Of a stretch of 64,000 nucleotides of DNA, positions 32,404 to 41,036 are shown in pieces. The first letter of the stretch is position 1; every line of letters begins with the position of its first letter. Made by a program: the position numbers and the translations under genes. Under the pieces are notes generated by a model. The model was not told the origin of the DNA. It ran no database searches and worked only from the letters and a program-made list of their open reading frames with translations. Source of the stretch: Actinomycetota bacterium (lineage in GTDB: Bacteria > Actinomycetota > Actinomycetes > Nanopelagicales > Nanopelagicaceae); contig WLPU01000002.1 in the NCBI GenBank assembly GCA_009698615.1, forward strand, positions 1 through 64,000, read 5' to 3'.

Positions 32404-33690
32404 ATGGAAGCACCCGATGACGATGTTCCGGTTGAAAATCTCGCCCATCCACTTCTAGAGCCAGCAGGTGGAACTCCACAAATTATTTCTACTGACGCAC
32501 AGTTAACTGATGCGCTGGTGCAGCTCGAAAGCGGAGTAGGACCTTTTGCCGTAGATGCAGAACGCGCATCAGGATATAAATACAACCCTCGGGCTTATCT
32601 CATTCAAGTTAAGCGCACAAACGGTGGGCTGCACTTGATCGATCCAGTGGCTTTTAACCACCCGCATGCACTCTTTGATCGGCTCAACAATATTCTTGCA
32701 ACCGATGAAGTGATCTTGCACGCAAGCACGCAAGACCTACCATGTCTTCGCGATGTCGGACTTAATCCCACTCGTTTATTTGACACAGAGCTCGGAGGCC
32801 GCATTGCTGGCCTGCCGCGCGTGGGACTTGGACCACTGGTGGAAACGCAACTTGGATTTTCCTTAGCAAAAGAACATAGCGCCGTGGATTGGTCAACGCG
32901 ACCCCTTCCGCACGAGTGGCTGACATACGCAGCTCTTGATGTTGAATTACTAGTTGAACTTCGCGAAAAGATTTCCGCCTCGTTGGAGTCTCAAGGAAAA
33001 CTTGATTGGGCGCGAGAAGAATTTGCCGCAATTGTGAATGCTCCACCTAGCCCTGCCCGGAAAGACCCTTGGCGTCGTACTTCTGGGATGCATAAAATTA
33101 AGAAAAGAAATCAATTGGCGATTATCAAATCACTCTGGCATGTTCGAGACGATTTAGCCCGCGAGTCAGATATCGCCCCGGGCAAATTGCTCTCTGACGC
33201 AGCAATTTTGGAGTTAGCAGTTGGCGCGCCCACAAACCGAAAGGAAATGGAGAAGGTGCTTCGGCCTATCGGAATGCGAGCGCGCTGGTTTGAAAATACT
33301 GACGCCTGGCTTCGGGCAATCACCGACGGTGTTGCCTTACCCGAAGATCAATGGCCGGAATCTCGCGCTGCAACAGATGCACTCCCTCCCGTAAAGATCT
33401 GGCGCGATAAATTCCCTACCAAATATGCTCATCTTTCACATGCTCGCGCTCGCGTTGACGAGCAAGCCCAAAAACTTTCCATCCCTTCAGAAAATCTCAT
33501 TAGCCCTGAATTTGTAAGACGTATCTGCTGGAACGCTCCTGCAAATGTCTCAGAAGCTTTGGCGGCCCTGGGAGCCCGTCCTTGGCAGATTGCGATCGTT
33601 ACTCCAGAGTTGACGAAGGCCTTACTTGAAAAGCAGCCGCTGCCCACCCCGCCCGAGGTAGATGAGAGCGCTTCTAGCGGGCAAGTGTGA
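32404..33690 (+). CDS. rnd: Ribonuclease D-like 3'-5' exonuclease with HRDC domain
   Basis: A 428-residue exoribonuclease of the DEDDy family that trims tRNA and other structured RNA 3' ends. Acidic residues are visible in FAVDAERASG (Asp and Glu, motif I), ASTQDLPCL (motif II) and YAALDVELL (Tyr and Asp, motif III). Around residues 207-290 is an HRDC domain (KRNQLAIIKSLWHVRDDLA), followed by a helical C terminus. The length and layout match actinobacterial RNase D homologues. It is co-transcribed with the DUF3000 gene. A palindrome lies 2 nt after its stop. Confidence 0.92.
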   Translation: MEAPDDDVPVENLAHPLLEPAGGTPQIISTDAQLTDALVQLESGVGPFAVDAERASGYKYNPRAYLIQVKRTNGGLHLIDPVAFNHPHALFDRLNNILATDEVILHASTQDLPCLRDVGLNPTRLFDTELGGRIAGLPRVGLGPLVETQLGFSLAKEHSAVDWSTRPLPHEWLTYAALDVELLVELREKISASLESQGKLDWAREEFAAIVNAPPSPARKDPWRRTSGMHKIKKRNQLAIIKSLWHVRDDLARESDIAPGKLLSDAAILELAVGAPTNRKEMEKVLRPIGMRARWFENTDAWLRAITDGVALPEDQWPESRAATDALPPVKIWRDKFPTKYAHLSHARARVDEQAQKLSIPSENLISPEFVRRICWNAPANVSEALAALGARPWQIAIVTPELTKALLEKQPLPTPPEVDESASSGQV

Positions 33691-33692
33691 TG

Positions 33693-33720
33693 AATTACGC
33701 AACATAGAAGTTGCGTAATT
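33693..33720. promoter_or_regulatory. Palindromic operator overlapping the -35 region of the FTR1 gene
   Basis: AATTACGCAAC-ATAGAA-GTTGCGTAATT, a perfect 11-bp inverted repeat. Its right arm contains the -35 hexamer TTGCGT. There is no T-run, so it is a poor terminator and a better repressor site. Confidence 0.65.
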
Positions 33721-33739
33721 AGAAAGCTCGTTCTAGATT
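33711..33739 (+). promoter_or_regulatory. Promoter of the FTR1 iron permease gene
   Basis: A -35 TTGCGT (33711-33716), a 17-nt spacer and a -10 TAGATT (33734-33739) end 6 nt before ATG 33746, implying a leaderless mRNA. Confidence 0.65.
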
Positions 33740-33745
33740 GAGCAG

Positions 33746-34591
33746 ATGCTCAGCACCTTTACTATCGCCCTTCGAGAGGGGCTAGAAGCCGCCCTCATCA
33801 TCGGAATTCTCCTTGCCTATATCGTTAAGACTGATCGCCTCCATCTCATGCCAGCCCTGTGGGGCGGGGTTGCTGTCGCAATCATTGCCAGTTTCGCCTT
33901 GGGAGGATTTCTATCTTTTACCTCGCGCGAACTCACACCACGTGGTGAAGAATTCTTTACCGGTACCACATCATTTCTTGCGGTCGGCCTAGTGACAGCC
34001 ATGGTTTTTTGGATGAAGGCAACCGCTCGCTCTCTGCGCGATGACTTACATGGCAAAGTTGAAAACTCTCTTGTTGGTGGGCCTATCGCCTTGGCCCTGA
34101 CTGCTTTCTTGGCGGTTGCTCGCGAAGGATTGGAGACTTCGCTTTTCGTTTATACAAACTTCAAGAGCGTCGGGGCTGCATCGGCACCCTCAATCGGACT
34201 CATTCTTGGACTCGGATTCTCGATTGCCCTCGGAATTCTCATCTACAACCGCTCTGTGACACTCAATCTTGGAAAGTTTTTTAGGTGGACCGGAGTTGCT
34301 CTCCTTATTGTTGCGGCAGGAGTTCTCTCCAATGCAATCCACGAATACCAAGCCCTCGGATGGCTTCCTGGAGATCAGAGCTTTGCCTGGGATGTCACAT
34401 CATGGATGGCCCCTCATTCCCTCTTAGCCTCATTCCTTGGCGGGGCTATCGGATTTGATACGACTACATCATGGCTACAACTGATCATTTGGATTGTCTT
34501 CCTTGGCAGCACCCTCTACTTTTATCTCAAGACCGGCGCTGCAAGAAATATCTCACCGCGCAATGCCGCACTTTCGGGCACTCGCGACTAG
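33746..34591 (+). CDS. efeU: FTR1/EfeU-family iron permease
   Basis: A 281-residue membrane protein of the oxidase-dependent iron transporter family, the permease that takes in iron at the cytoplasmic membrane. Both signature REGLE motifs are present, ALREGLEAALIIG at residues 8-20 and AREGLETSLF near 130, on helices 1 and 4; seven helices are visible. The usual partners EfeO and EfeB are not adjacent. Its promoter overlaps a perfect palindrome, so expression is probably repressor-controlled, likely in response to iron (inference); the palindrome does not resemble a DtxR/IdeR box. Confidence 0.9.
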   Translation: MLSTFTIALREGLEAALIIGILLAYIVKTDRLHLMPALWGGVAVAIIASFALGGFLSFTSRELTPRGEEFFTGTTSFLAVGLVTAMVFWMKATARSLRDDLHGKVENSLVGGPIALALTAFLAVAREGLETSLFVYTNFKSVGAASAPSIGLILGLGFSIALGILIYNRSVTLNLGKFFRWTGVALLIVAAGVLSNAIHEYQALGWLPGDQSFAWDVTSWMAPHSLLASFLGGAIGFDTTTSWLQLIIWIVFLGSTLYFYLKTGAARNISPRNAALSGTRD

Positions 34592-34600
34592 ACCCGCTCG

Positions 34601-34623
34601 CGAGTAACCTTTGGGGTAACTCG
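34601..34623. promoter_or_regulatory. Inverted repeat upstream of fadA-fadB
   Basis: CGAGTAACC-TTTGG-GGTAACTCG, two 9-nt arms with one mismatch, ends 17 nt before the thiolase ATG. It is a candidate operator for the beta-oxidation operon. Confidence 0.45.
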
Positions 34624-34640
34624 GATACGAAGGAAGTCTT

Positions 34641-35828
34641 ATGTCCCGATCGGTTGTCGTTGTTGATGCAGTGCGCACTCCATTTGGCAAAGCCGGAAGT
34701 TTGTATGCAGGTACCCGCGCCGATGACCTCATGGTTCGAGCAGTGCGAGGGTTGCTAGAGCGAAATCCCCAGATTAATCCAGCAGATATCGATGATGTCT
34801 CTATCGCTGCTGCAACGCAAACAGGCGATCAAGGAATGAACCTCGGGCGAAGCGTTGCTCTTCTTGCAGGAATCCCCAACACAGTCCCTGGATACTCCAT
34901 TGATCGCTGGTGCGCTGGTGCACTCACCGCTGTCACCACTATTGCTGGTTCCATTGCGATGGGAGCGTATGACTTAGCAATTGCTGGCGGAGTAGAGCAC
35001 ATGGGTAACCATCCCATTGGTGAGGGTCTTGACCCGAACCCACGATATTTAGCTGAAAGAATTGTTGAACAAGATGCTCTGGCTATGGGAGCAACTGCTG
35101 AACGACTGCACGATCGCTTTCCAACTTTAACCAAGGAACGTGCAGATCGCTATGCATTCAATTCACAGATGAAAACTGCGAAAGCATATGCGGAAGGCAA
35201 AATTCAACGCGACTTAATTCCAACTGCTGCTCGCAGTGCAGAGTTAGGTTGGGGTATCGCAACGGTAGATGAACCCCCTAGACCCGCCACCACGCTTGAG
35301 GGACTTGCGGGTTTGAAAACACCATTTCGTCCAGCGGGTCGAGTCACTGCTGGAAATTCATCTGGACTCAATGACGGAGCAACTGCTGCACTTCTTGCAA
35401 GTCAAGAGCGGGCACAACAACTTGACCTACCAATTAAAGCCCGCTTAGTTACATTTGCATTTGCTGGTGTGGAGCCAGAGATTATGGGATACGGTCCGGT
35501 GCCAGCAACAATCAAAGCACTTTCCAAAGCGGCGCTAAAAATCTCTGATATTGGCCTTTTTGAGATCAACGAAGCTTTTGCAGTACAAGTTCTGGCATTC
35601 CTCGAGCACTTCTCTATCGCAGATGATGCAGCCAATGTAAATCCATTTGGTGGCGCAATTGCCGTGGGCCATCCTCTGGCATCATCAGGCGTTCGTTTGA
35701 TTCTCAACTTAGGCCGAAGTTTCGAAGAACACCCAGAAGTTCGATATGGAATCACAACAATGTGTATCGGCCTTGGAATGGGCGGCACTGCTATTTGGGA
35801 AAATCCTCATTACAAAGCAGGTAAATAA
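34641..35828 (+). CDS. fadA: Acetyl-CoA acyltransferase (thiolase)
   Basis: A 395-residue thiolase that cleaves 3-ketoacyl-CoA with CoA in the last step of beta-oxidation. The nucleophile Cys is in SIDRWCAGALTAV near residue 92; the others are NEAFAVQ, the His of GGAIAVGHPLASSG and the C-terminal Cys of MCIGLGMGG. AAGGAAG precedes the ATG. Its stop touches the start of fadB, so both subunits of the trifunctional complex would be made together. The operon lies downstream of a candidate operator. Confidence 0.94.
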   Translation: MSRSVVVVDAVRTPFGKAGSLYAGTRADDLMVRAVRGLLERNPQINPADIDDVSIAAATQTGDQGMNLGRSVALLAGIPNTVPGYSIDRWCAGALTAVTTIAGSIAMGAYDLAIAGGVEHMGNHPIGEGLDPNPRYLAERIVEQDALAMGATAERLHDRFPTLTKERADRYAFNSQMKTAKAYAEGKIQRDLIPTAARSAELGWGIATVDEPPRPATTLEGLAGLKTPFRPAGRVTAGNSSGLNDGATAALLASQERAQQLDLPIKARLVTFAFAGVEPEIMGYGPVPATIKALSKAALKISDIGLFEINEAFAVQVLAFLEHFSIADDAANVNPFGGAIAVGHPLASSGVRLILNLGRSFEEHPEVRYGITTMCIGLGMGGTAIWENPHYKAGK

Positions 35829-37937
35829 ATGGCTGACATCATGACACTTCCTGAAGGTGCGCCTGAGGAAATTATTACCCGCTCGCTGGTGCGTGAGGTT
35901 GACCTTGGAGCATTTGGGCACAAAGGCTCGCTGGTGCTCATCACCCTCGATAATGGTGAAGACCACAATCGTCCAAATACATTTGGCGCACAATCTCTAG
36001 CGTCTTTAGATGCAGCAATTACAGATGCTCTCTCACGGCATCCAGTGGCCATAGCCATTACCGGAAAACCTTTCATTTTCGCCGCGGGAGCAGATTTATC
36101 GGCGCTTGGTTTTCTCACCAGCCGTGAACAAGCACTAGCGATCGGCAAATTCGGTCATGATGTATTTCGTCGATTAGGAGAAATCAGCGTCCCGACTTTC
36201 GCTTTCATTAATGGTCTTGCACTCGGTGGAGGACTTGAAGTTGGACTCCATTGCACCTATCGAACACTCGCATCTACAGCATTTACCGGATTGCCTGAAG
36301 TATTTCTTGGTTTGGTACCTGGGTGGGGCGGTGCAACGCTCCTGCCTAAATTGATTGGTCCAGAGCGCGCAGTGCAAGTGATCATGCTCAACGCACTAAA
36401 CAACAACACCATGATGAAAGCTAAAGATGCACTGACCCTCGGCGTAACCGATGCCGTTTTTGAACCTGCAGATTTTCTCGAGCGATCGATCGCCTTTGCT
36501 GCGGCGATCCTCAGTGGAAGAAAAAAGATCGAACGAATCGACTACACCAACGATCCAAATTGGGAAAAGGCCCTATCAACGGGCAAGGCAGCCGCCCTAA
36601 AGAAATATGGCGGTGCGCAACTGGATGCCCCTACACGAGCTCTGGCACTTATCGCTGATGCCCGCACGGCCACACGCACAAGCGGCTTCGATGCTGAAGA
36701 GGCAACTCTTGCTGATTTAGTGATGAATGATTCTCTACGTGCATCTCTCTACTCTTTCAATCTCATTCAAAAGAAGCGCAAGAAAGTTGAAGGGGCTCCG
36801 AAATCCTCACTCGCCCGAAAAGTGAGCAAAGTTGGGGTCGTCGGTGCAGGTCTGATGGCATCACAACTTGCCCTTGTGATGGTTCGAAACCTCAAGTGCC
36901 CAGTTGTCATGACAGATCTGGATCAGGCCCGCGTAGATAAGGGCGTCGCGTGGGTGCATGAAGAACTCGCCAAATTGGTTGAGAAGAAACGCATGACCCC
37001 TGAAGGGGCACATCGCCTCACTGATTTGGTCACTGGATCCATCGATCAAGCAGTTTTTGCAAATGCGGATTTTGTTATAGAAGCCATTTTTGAAGAACTC
37101 TCTCTCAAGCAGACCTTGTTTACTCATTTGGAAAAGATCGTTTCGCCTGAATGTGTCTTGGCAACTAATACTTCTTCTTTATCCGTTGAAGCAATGACGC
37201 AAGGATTGCAACATCCGGAACGAGTAATTGGCTTTCACTTCTTCAATCCCGTCGCGGTGATGCCGCTGTTGGAAATTGCGCGAACCAGCACCACAGATGA
37301 TGTAACAACAGCGACAGCTGTGAGCGTGGGCAAGGACCTCAAAAAGACGATGGTCATTACCAAAGATGCACCGGGGTTTGTCGTCAATCGCCTCTTCATG
37401 CGGTTTATGGGCGAAATTATTGATGCAATGGATGAAGGCACAGCACCTGATGTGGCTGATAATGCAATGCGCAGTATCGGATTTCCTATGTCTCCATTCG
37501 AACTTCTCGGCCTTGTCGGGCCAGGTGTTGCACTTCACGTGGCAGAAACTTTGCACGATAACTTGGGTCCGCGCTATCGCATCTCCCCCACAATGCAACG
37601 TCTTGTCAAAGAAGGAGTAAAAGCTTTTTACATTAAAGGCGATGACGGGAAATATTTCGCCAATCCAGCTGCCCTAGCCCTGGTAGAAAAGGGTACGAAT
37701 TCATCGAGCTCTGAACAAGTGAGACTTCGTGCTCTCACTGCCTTGGCGCAAGAGGCGCGAATGATGCTCGAGGAAGGCGTAGTTTCTACACCAGCAGAAA
37801 TTGATACCTGCATGCTTTTGGGTGCTGGTTGGCCGATGGTTTTGGGCGGAATCTTGCCTTACTTGGATCGTGAAGGAATTAGCGAAGCTGTGACCGGGAA
37901 GCGTTTCCATCCAAAGGGAGTTGCTTGCCTTCCTTAG
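35829..37937 (+). CDS. fadB: Fatty acid oxidation complex alpha subunit: enoyl-CoA hydratase / 3-hydroxyacyl-CoA dehydrogenase
   Basis: A 702-residue fusion. Residues 30-250 form the crotonase domain with both catalytic Glu present (GLALGGGLEVGL and TGLPEVFLGLVPGWGG). From about 335 comes the NAD-binding dehydrogenase domain (VGVVGAGLMASQLA) with the catalytic His in IGFHFFNPVAVMPLLEI, followed by TKDAPGFVVNRLF and two C-terminal helical domains (FELLGLVGPGVA). It hydrates enoyl-CoA and oxidises 3-hydroxyacyl-CoA, passing the product to FadA. The last 59 nt overlap the convergent dxs gene. Confidence 0.94.
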   Translation: MADIMTLPEGAPEEIITRSLVREVDLGAFGHKGSLVLITLDNGEDHNRPNTFGAQSLASLDAAITDALSRHPVAIAITGKPFIFAAGADLSALGFLTSREQALAIGKFGHDVFRRLGEISVPTFAFINGLALGGGLEVGLHCTYRTLASTAFTGLPEVFLGLVPGWGGATLLPKLIGPERAVQVIMLNALNNNTMMKAKDALTLGVTDAVFEPADFLERSIAFAAAILSGRKKIERIDYTNDPNWEKALSTGKAAALKKYGGAQLDAPTRALALIADARTATRTSGFDAEEATLADLVMNDSLRASLYSFNLIQKKRKKVEGAPKSSLARKVSKVGVVGAGLMASQLALVMVRNLKCPVVMTDLDQARVDKGVAWVHEELAKLVEKKRMTPEGAHRLTDLVTGSIDQAVFANADFVIEAIFEELSLKQTLFTHLEKIVSPECVLATNTSSLSVEAMTQGLQHPERVIGFHFFNPVAVMPLLEIARTSTTDDVTTATAVSVGKDLKKTMVITKDAPGFVVNRLFMRFMGEIIDAMDEGTAPDVADNAMRSIGFPMSPFELLGLVGPGVALHVAETLHDNLGPRYRISPTMQRLVKEGVKAFYIKGDDGKYFANPAALALVEKGTNSSSSEQVRLRALTALAQEARMMLEEGVVSTPAEIDTCMLLGAGWPMVLGGILPYLDREGISEAVTGKRFHPKGVACLP

Positions 37938-39798
37938 ATTGAGCACTCCACTTCACGACAGATTCGGTCAGGTCGACAACGGTAATCCCTAAGTCATCAA
38001 GAATTTGTGTCCGTGTCGAATGTTCTATGAACTCCAAGGGAATGCCCACCGAATGAATAGGTACCGTGATATTTGCATCGCGCACCATTTCTGACAAAGT
38101 GCTTGCAATTCCGCCATGTCGTATTCCATCTTCCATAACAACAATGCACTTATAGCGTTTGGCCATTTCAATAAGCGCCACGGGTAAGGGCTTCACCCAT
38201 CGAGGATCTACGACCGTGACTCCGATGCCGACGAGGGCAGCATGGGCTGCAACATCTATTGCCAGCTTTGCAAAAGCTCCGATGCTCACTATGAGGACGT
38301 CAGAATTTTGTCCAAGGTAGACAACATCTACACCATCTCGACGCTCGATCTCAGGTATGTCTGCCTGGACTTCACCTTTTGGAAAACGAACTAAAGATGG
38401 TGCATCTGAAATAGCAATAGATTCGCGGAGAGTTTCGCGAAGTCGTGCTCCATCGCGCGGGGCGGCCACGTGCAAAGTTGGAACAATTCCTGTGAGCGCC
38501 AAATCCCAGATGCCGTGATGTGAAGGCCCGTCATCTCCTGTTATTCCTGAGCGATCAAGAACAAAGGTCACCCCTGCATGGTGGAGTGCAACATCTAGGA
38601 GCAACTGATCAAAAGCGCGATTGAGGAATGTTGCGTAGACCGCAACGACCGGATGCATCCCCGCAAATGCCATACCAGCGGCACTTGTCACTGCGTGTTG
38701 TTCTGCAATGCCAACATCAATAGTCCGATATGGAAAATTCTTCTTAAACTCCTCAAGGCCAGTTGGACCTAGCATCGCAGCAGTTACTGCTACAACGTCG
38801 GAGCGCTCCTTACCGATTGCTACCAATTCTTCGGAAAAGACTTTTGTCCAACTTGTTCCAGCACTTTTTAAAGGAACTCCGGTAACGGGATCAACAACTC
38901 CAACAGCATGAAACTTCTCTGCTTCATCCTCTATTGCTGGTGCATGCCCTCTGCCTTTTTCCGTAATCGCGTGCACGAGTACTGGTGCGCCAAATCGCTT
39001 TGCCGTGCGGAGGGCTTTTTCCATCGCCTCAATGTCATGCCCGTTAATAGGGCCCATGTATTTCAAACCTAAATCCTCAAACATCCCTTGTGGAGCTAGA
39101 AAGTCCTTTAACCCCTTCTTCATGCCGTGCAGTGCCTCATACGCAATTGGACCAAAACCAGGAATTCTAAGGAGAGTTCTTTTGCCCCAACCTAATATTT
39201 GCTCGTAAGAACGAGTGACGCGCAATGATGCAAGATGATCGGCCAAGCCACCAATTGTGGGTGAATATGAACGGGCGTTATCGTTGACAATAATTACGAG
39301 ATTGCGATCTTGCGCAGTGGCAATATTATTAAGTGCTTCCCACGACATGCCACCGGTAAGCGCACCATCTCCCACAACGACCACAACGCTACGGTCGCGT
39401 TGTCCGGTGAGTGTGAAACCCCGTGAAATTCCATCTCCCCAAGAAAGCGCGGTAGATGCATGAGAATTCTCTATGACATCGTGCACGCTTTCAATTCGGT
39501 TGGGGTATCCCGCCAGACCGCCGCGTTTGCGAAGTAAATCAAATTCACTGGCTCGGCCTGTCAAAATCTTATGAACGTACGTTTGATGGCCAGTATCAAA
39601 GAGAAGAACATCTTTGGGGGAATCAAAAGTGCGATGAATCGCGATCGTTAATTCAACAACTCCCAAGTTTGGGCCTAAATGCCCGCCTGACTTGGAAACC
39701 TTAGATATAAGAAAATCCCGAATCTCCTGAGCAAGTGCAATCAGTTGTTGCGAATCAAGATTTTTGAGATCGGTTGGTGATTTGATGCCTTCGATCAT
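37879..39798 (-). CDS. dxs: 1-deoxy-D-xylulose-5-phosphate synthase
   Basis: Dxs condenses pyruvate with glyceraldehyde 3-phosphate, using thiamine diphosphate, in the first step of the MEP isoprenoid pathway. The 639-residue protein has the N-terminal SGGHLGPNLGVVELTIA with a cofactor His, DTGHQTYVHKILTGR, the ThDP-binding GDGALTGGMSWEALN, then the pyrimidine-domain TFLNRAFDQLLLDV and DRSGITGDDGPSHHG, and a C-terminal transketolase domain. ATG 39798 has TAAGAT 6 nt upstream, so leaderless translation is likely. Its last 19 codons overlap fadB from the other strand. Confidence 0.96.
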   Translation of the reverse strand: MIEGIKSPTDLKNLDSQQLIALAQEIRDFLISKVSKSGGHLGPNLGVVELTIAIHRTFDSPKDVLLFDTGHQTYVHKILTGRASEFDLLRKRGGLAGYPNRIESVHDVIENSHASTALSWGDGISRGFTLTGQRDRSVVVVVGDGALTGGMSWEALNNIATAQDRNLVIIVNDNARSYSPTIGGLADHLASLRVTRSYEQILGWGKRTLLRIPGFGPIAYEALHGMKKGLKDFLAPQGMFEDLGLKYMGPINGHDIEAMEKALRTAKRFGAPVLVHAITEKGRGHAPAIEDEAEKFHAVGVVDPVTGVPLKSAGTSWTKVFSEELVAIGKERSDVVAVTAAMLGPTGLEEFKKNFPYRTIDVGIAEQHAVTSAAGMAFAGMHPVVAVYATFLNRAFDQLLLDVALHHAGVTFVLDRSGITGDDGPSHHGIWDLALTGIVPTLHVAAPRDGARLRETLRESIAISDAPSLVRFPKGEVQADIPEIERRDGVDVVYLGQNSDVLIVSIGAFAKLAIDVAAHAALVGIGVTVVDPRWVKPLPVALIEMAKRYKCIVVMEDGIRHGGIASTLSEMVRDANITVPIHSVGIPLEFIEHSTRTQILDDLGITVVDLTESVVKWSAQSKEGKQLPLDGNASRSQLR

Positions 39799-39804
39799 GT
39801 TGAA

Positions 39805-39810
39805 ATCTTA
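39805..39810 (-). promoter_or_regulatory. -10 box of dxs, leaderless type
   Basis: TAAGAT on the minus strand lies 6 nt before ATG 39798. Confidence 0.5.
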
Positions 39811-39874
39811 CTTGAGATTGCTACTTTGCGCCTCAAGGATTGGAGGGCAAGGCCTTGATCCTTTGCCGGCCATT

Positions 39875-40213
39875 TCAAAGGCTTTGATCATTGGTGCCCG
39901 GCTGCATGGTATTCCACGCCAAAATTCCTCCTTGCAGATGCACTGCGTCTGTAATGCCTTTTTCCGCCATAACACTCAGACATGCCGCAGACCTACGTCC
40001 AGAGCGACAGTAAAGAACAATGGGAATATCTTTTTTCAATTTGGCAAACGCACCACCATCGAAGAATTCGCCTTGAGGGATCAAGACTGCACCATCAATT
40101 CTTGACTCTGCCCATTCATCAGGTTCGCGTACATCTATCAATTGCAACGTCGCGCCTTTGTCAATTAGTCTGTAAAGGTCGGTGGGTGAAATCTCAGGTA
40201 CTGCTGATGTCAT
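39875..40213 (-). CDS. Rhodanese-like domain protein
   Basis: A 112-residue single rhodanese domain, a family that transfers sulfane sulfur or carries it as a Cys persulfide. It starts with ISPTDLYRLIDKG, includes LIDVREPDEWAESRIDGA and the active-site loop VLYCRSGRRSA with the catalytic Cys, and ends with HLQGGILAW. ATG 40213 is preferred since AAGGAG lies 8 nt upstream; the frame extends 18 nt further without a better start. It follows the SDR gene by 24 nt. The sulfur acceptor is unknown. Confidence 0.92.
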   Translation of the reverse strand: MTSAVPEISPTDLYRLIDKGATLQLIDVREPDEWAESRIDGAVLIPQGEFFDGGAFAKLKKDIPIVLYCRSGRRSAACLSVMAEKGITDAVHLQGGILAWNTMQPGTNDQSL

Positions 40214-40237
40214 CTCGTAAGCTCCTTCCACATCGCC

Positions 40238-40987
40238 TTATTTGATGACGCGGTGCACCTTATGTTGAGCCGCTTGAGCGATAGGGCGTAAAACCAGCAA
40301 ATCCACATTCATATGTGGTGGCAACATCACACACCATCTCACTGACTCTGCAACATCTTCATCAGTGAGTGGAAACTCAACACCTTCATACACTTTGGCA
40401 GCTTTGGTTTTGTCTCCAGCAAAACGTGTAACTGCAAATTCGGCAGTCTTTACCATTCCTGGAGCAAGTTCTGTCACTCGAATTGGTTGTCCGTTAAGTT
40501 CGAGTCGAAGCGTGCCCGCAACGGCGGCAACGCCATGTTTGGCAGCAGCATACGAGCCCCCGTTCTCATAGGCGATGCGACCTGCAGTCGAAGACATCAT
40601 CACGATGTGGCCTCTGCCAAATGCCTTCATGAAGGGAAGTACTGCCTTCACCATTCGAACCGATCCGGTCACATTGACATCGTAAGTTTTGGCCCAAATA
40701 TCAGCAGAAGAGTCTTCGACAGAGGCTGCATCGAATGCACCACCGGCATTATTAATTAAAACCGAGACTGGTTTGCCAATTAGTTTTTGCGCTAATGAAT
40801 CCACACTTGATTGTTCGGTGACATCCAATTCGACGACTTCAATGTTGGAATCTGCCGCTGCCAGCTCTGCTAAGCGATCCATTCGTCTGGCACCAGCAAT
40901 AACATGGAAACCATTCTTTGCAAGCAATTTGGCTGTTGCAGCGCCAATACCGCTACTTGCTCCAGTGACGATTGCATACTCTCTCAT
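40238..40987 (-). CDS. Short-chain dehydrogenase/reductase, YdfG-like
   Basis: A 249-residue SDR with the cofactor loop VTGASSGIGAATA at residues 7-19, GARRMDRL for the NADP phosphate, NNAGGAF, the catalytic Ser in MMSSTAGRI and Tyr-Lys in YAAAKHGVAA. The RRxDRL basic motif suggests NADPH. It resembles 3-hydroxy-acid dehydrogenases of the YdfG type acting on serine, threonine or 3-hydroxypropionate, though the substrate is not settled. TAGGGT 6 nt before ATG 40987 suggests leaderless expression, and the rhodanese gene is probably co-transcribed. Confidence 0.88.
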   Translation of the reverse strand: MREYAIVTGASSGIGAATAKLLAKNGFHVIAGARRMDRLAELAAADSNIEVVELDVTEQSSVDSLAQKLIGKPVSVLINNAGGAFDAASVEDSSADIWAKTYDVNVTGSVRMVKAVLPFMKAFGRGHIVMMSSTAGRIAYENGGSYAAAKHGVAAVAGTLRLELNGQPIRVTELAPGMVKTAEFAVTRFAGDKTKAAKVYEGVEFPLTDEDVAESVRWCVMLPPHMNVDLLVLRPIAQAAQHKVHRVIK

Positions 40988-40993
40988 CCTTGA

Positions 40994-40999
40994 ACCCTA
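40994..40999 (-). promoter_or_regulatory. -10 box of the YdfG-like SDR gene, leaderless type
   Basis: TAGGGT on the minus strand lies 6 nt before ATG 40987. Confidence 0.5.
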
Positions 41000-41036
41000 C
41001 CAAGTTGCAAGGGTGCTAACCATCCACTACGAGTAG

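Noticed and set aside
33693-33720. Palindrome after rnd read as a transcription terminator
   Set aside because: No T-run follows on either strand, and the right arm contains a good -35 for the next gene, so an operator is the better reading.
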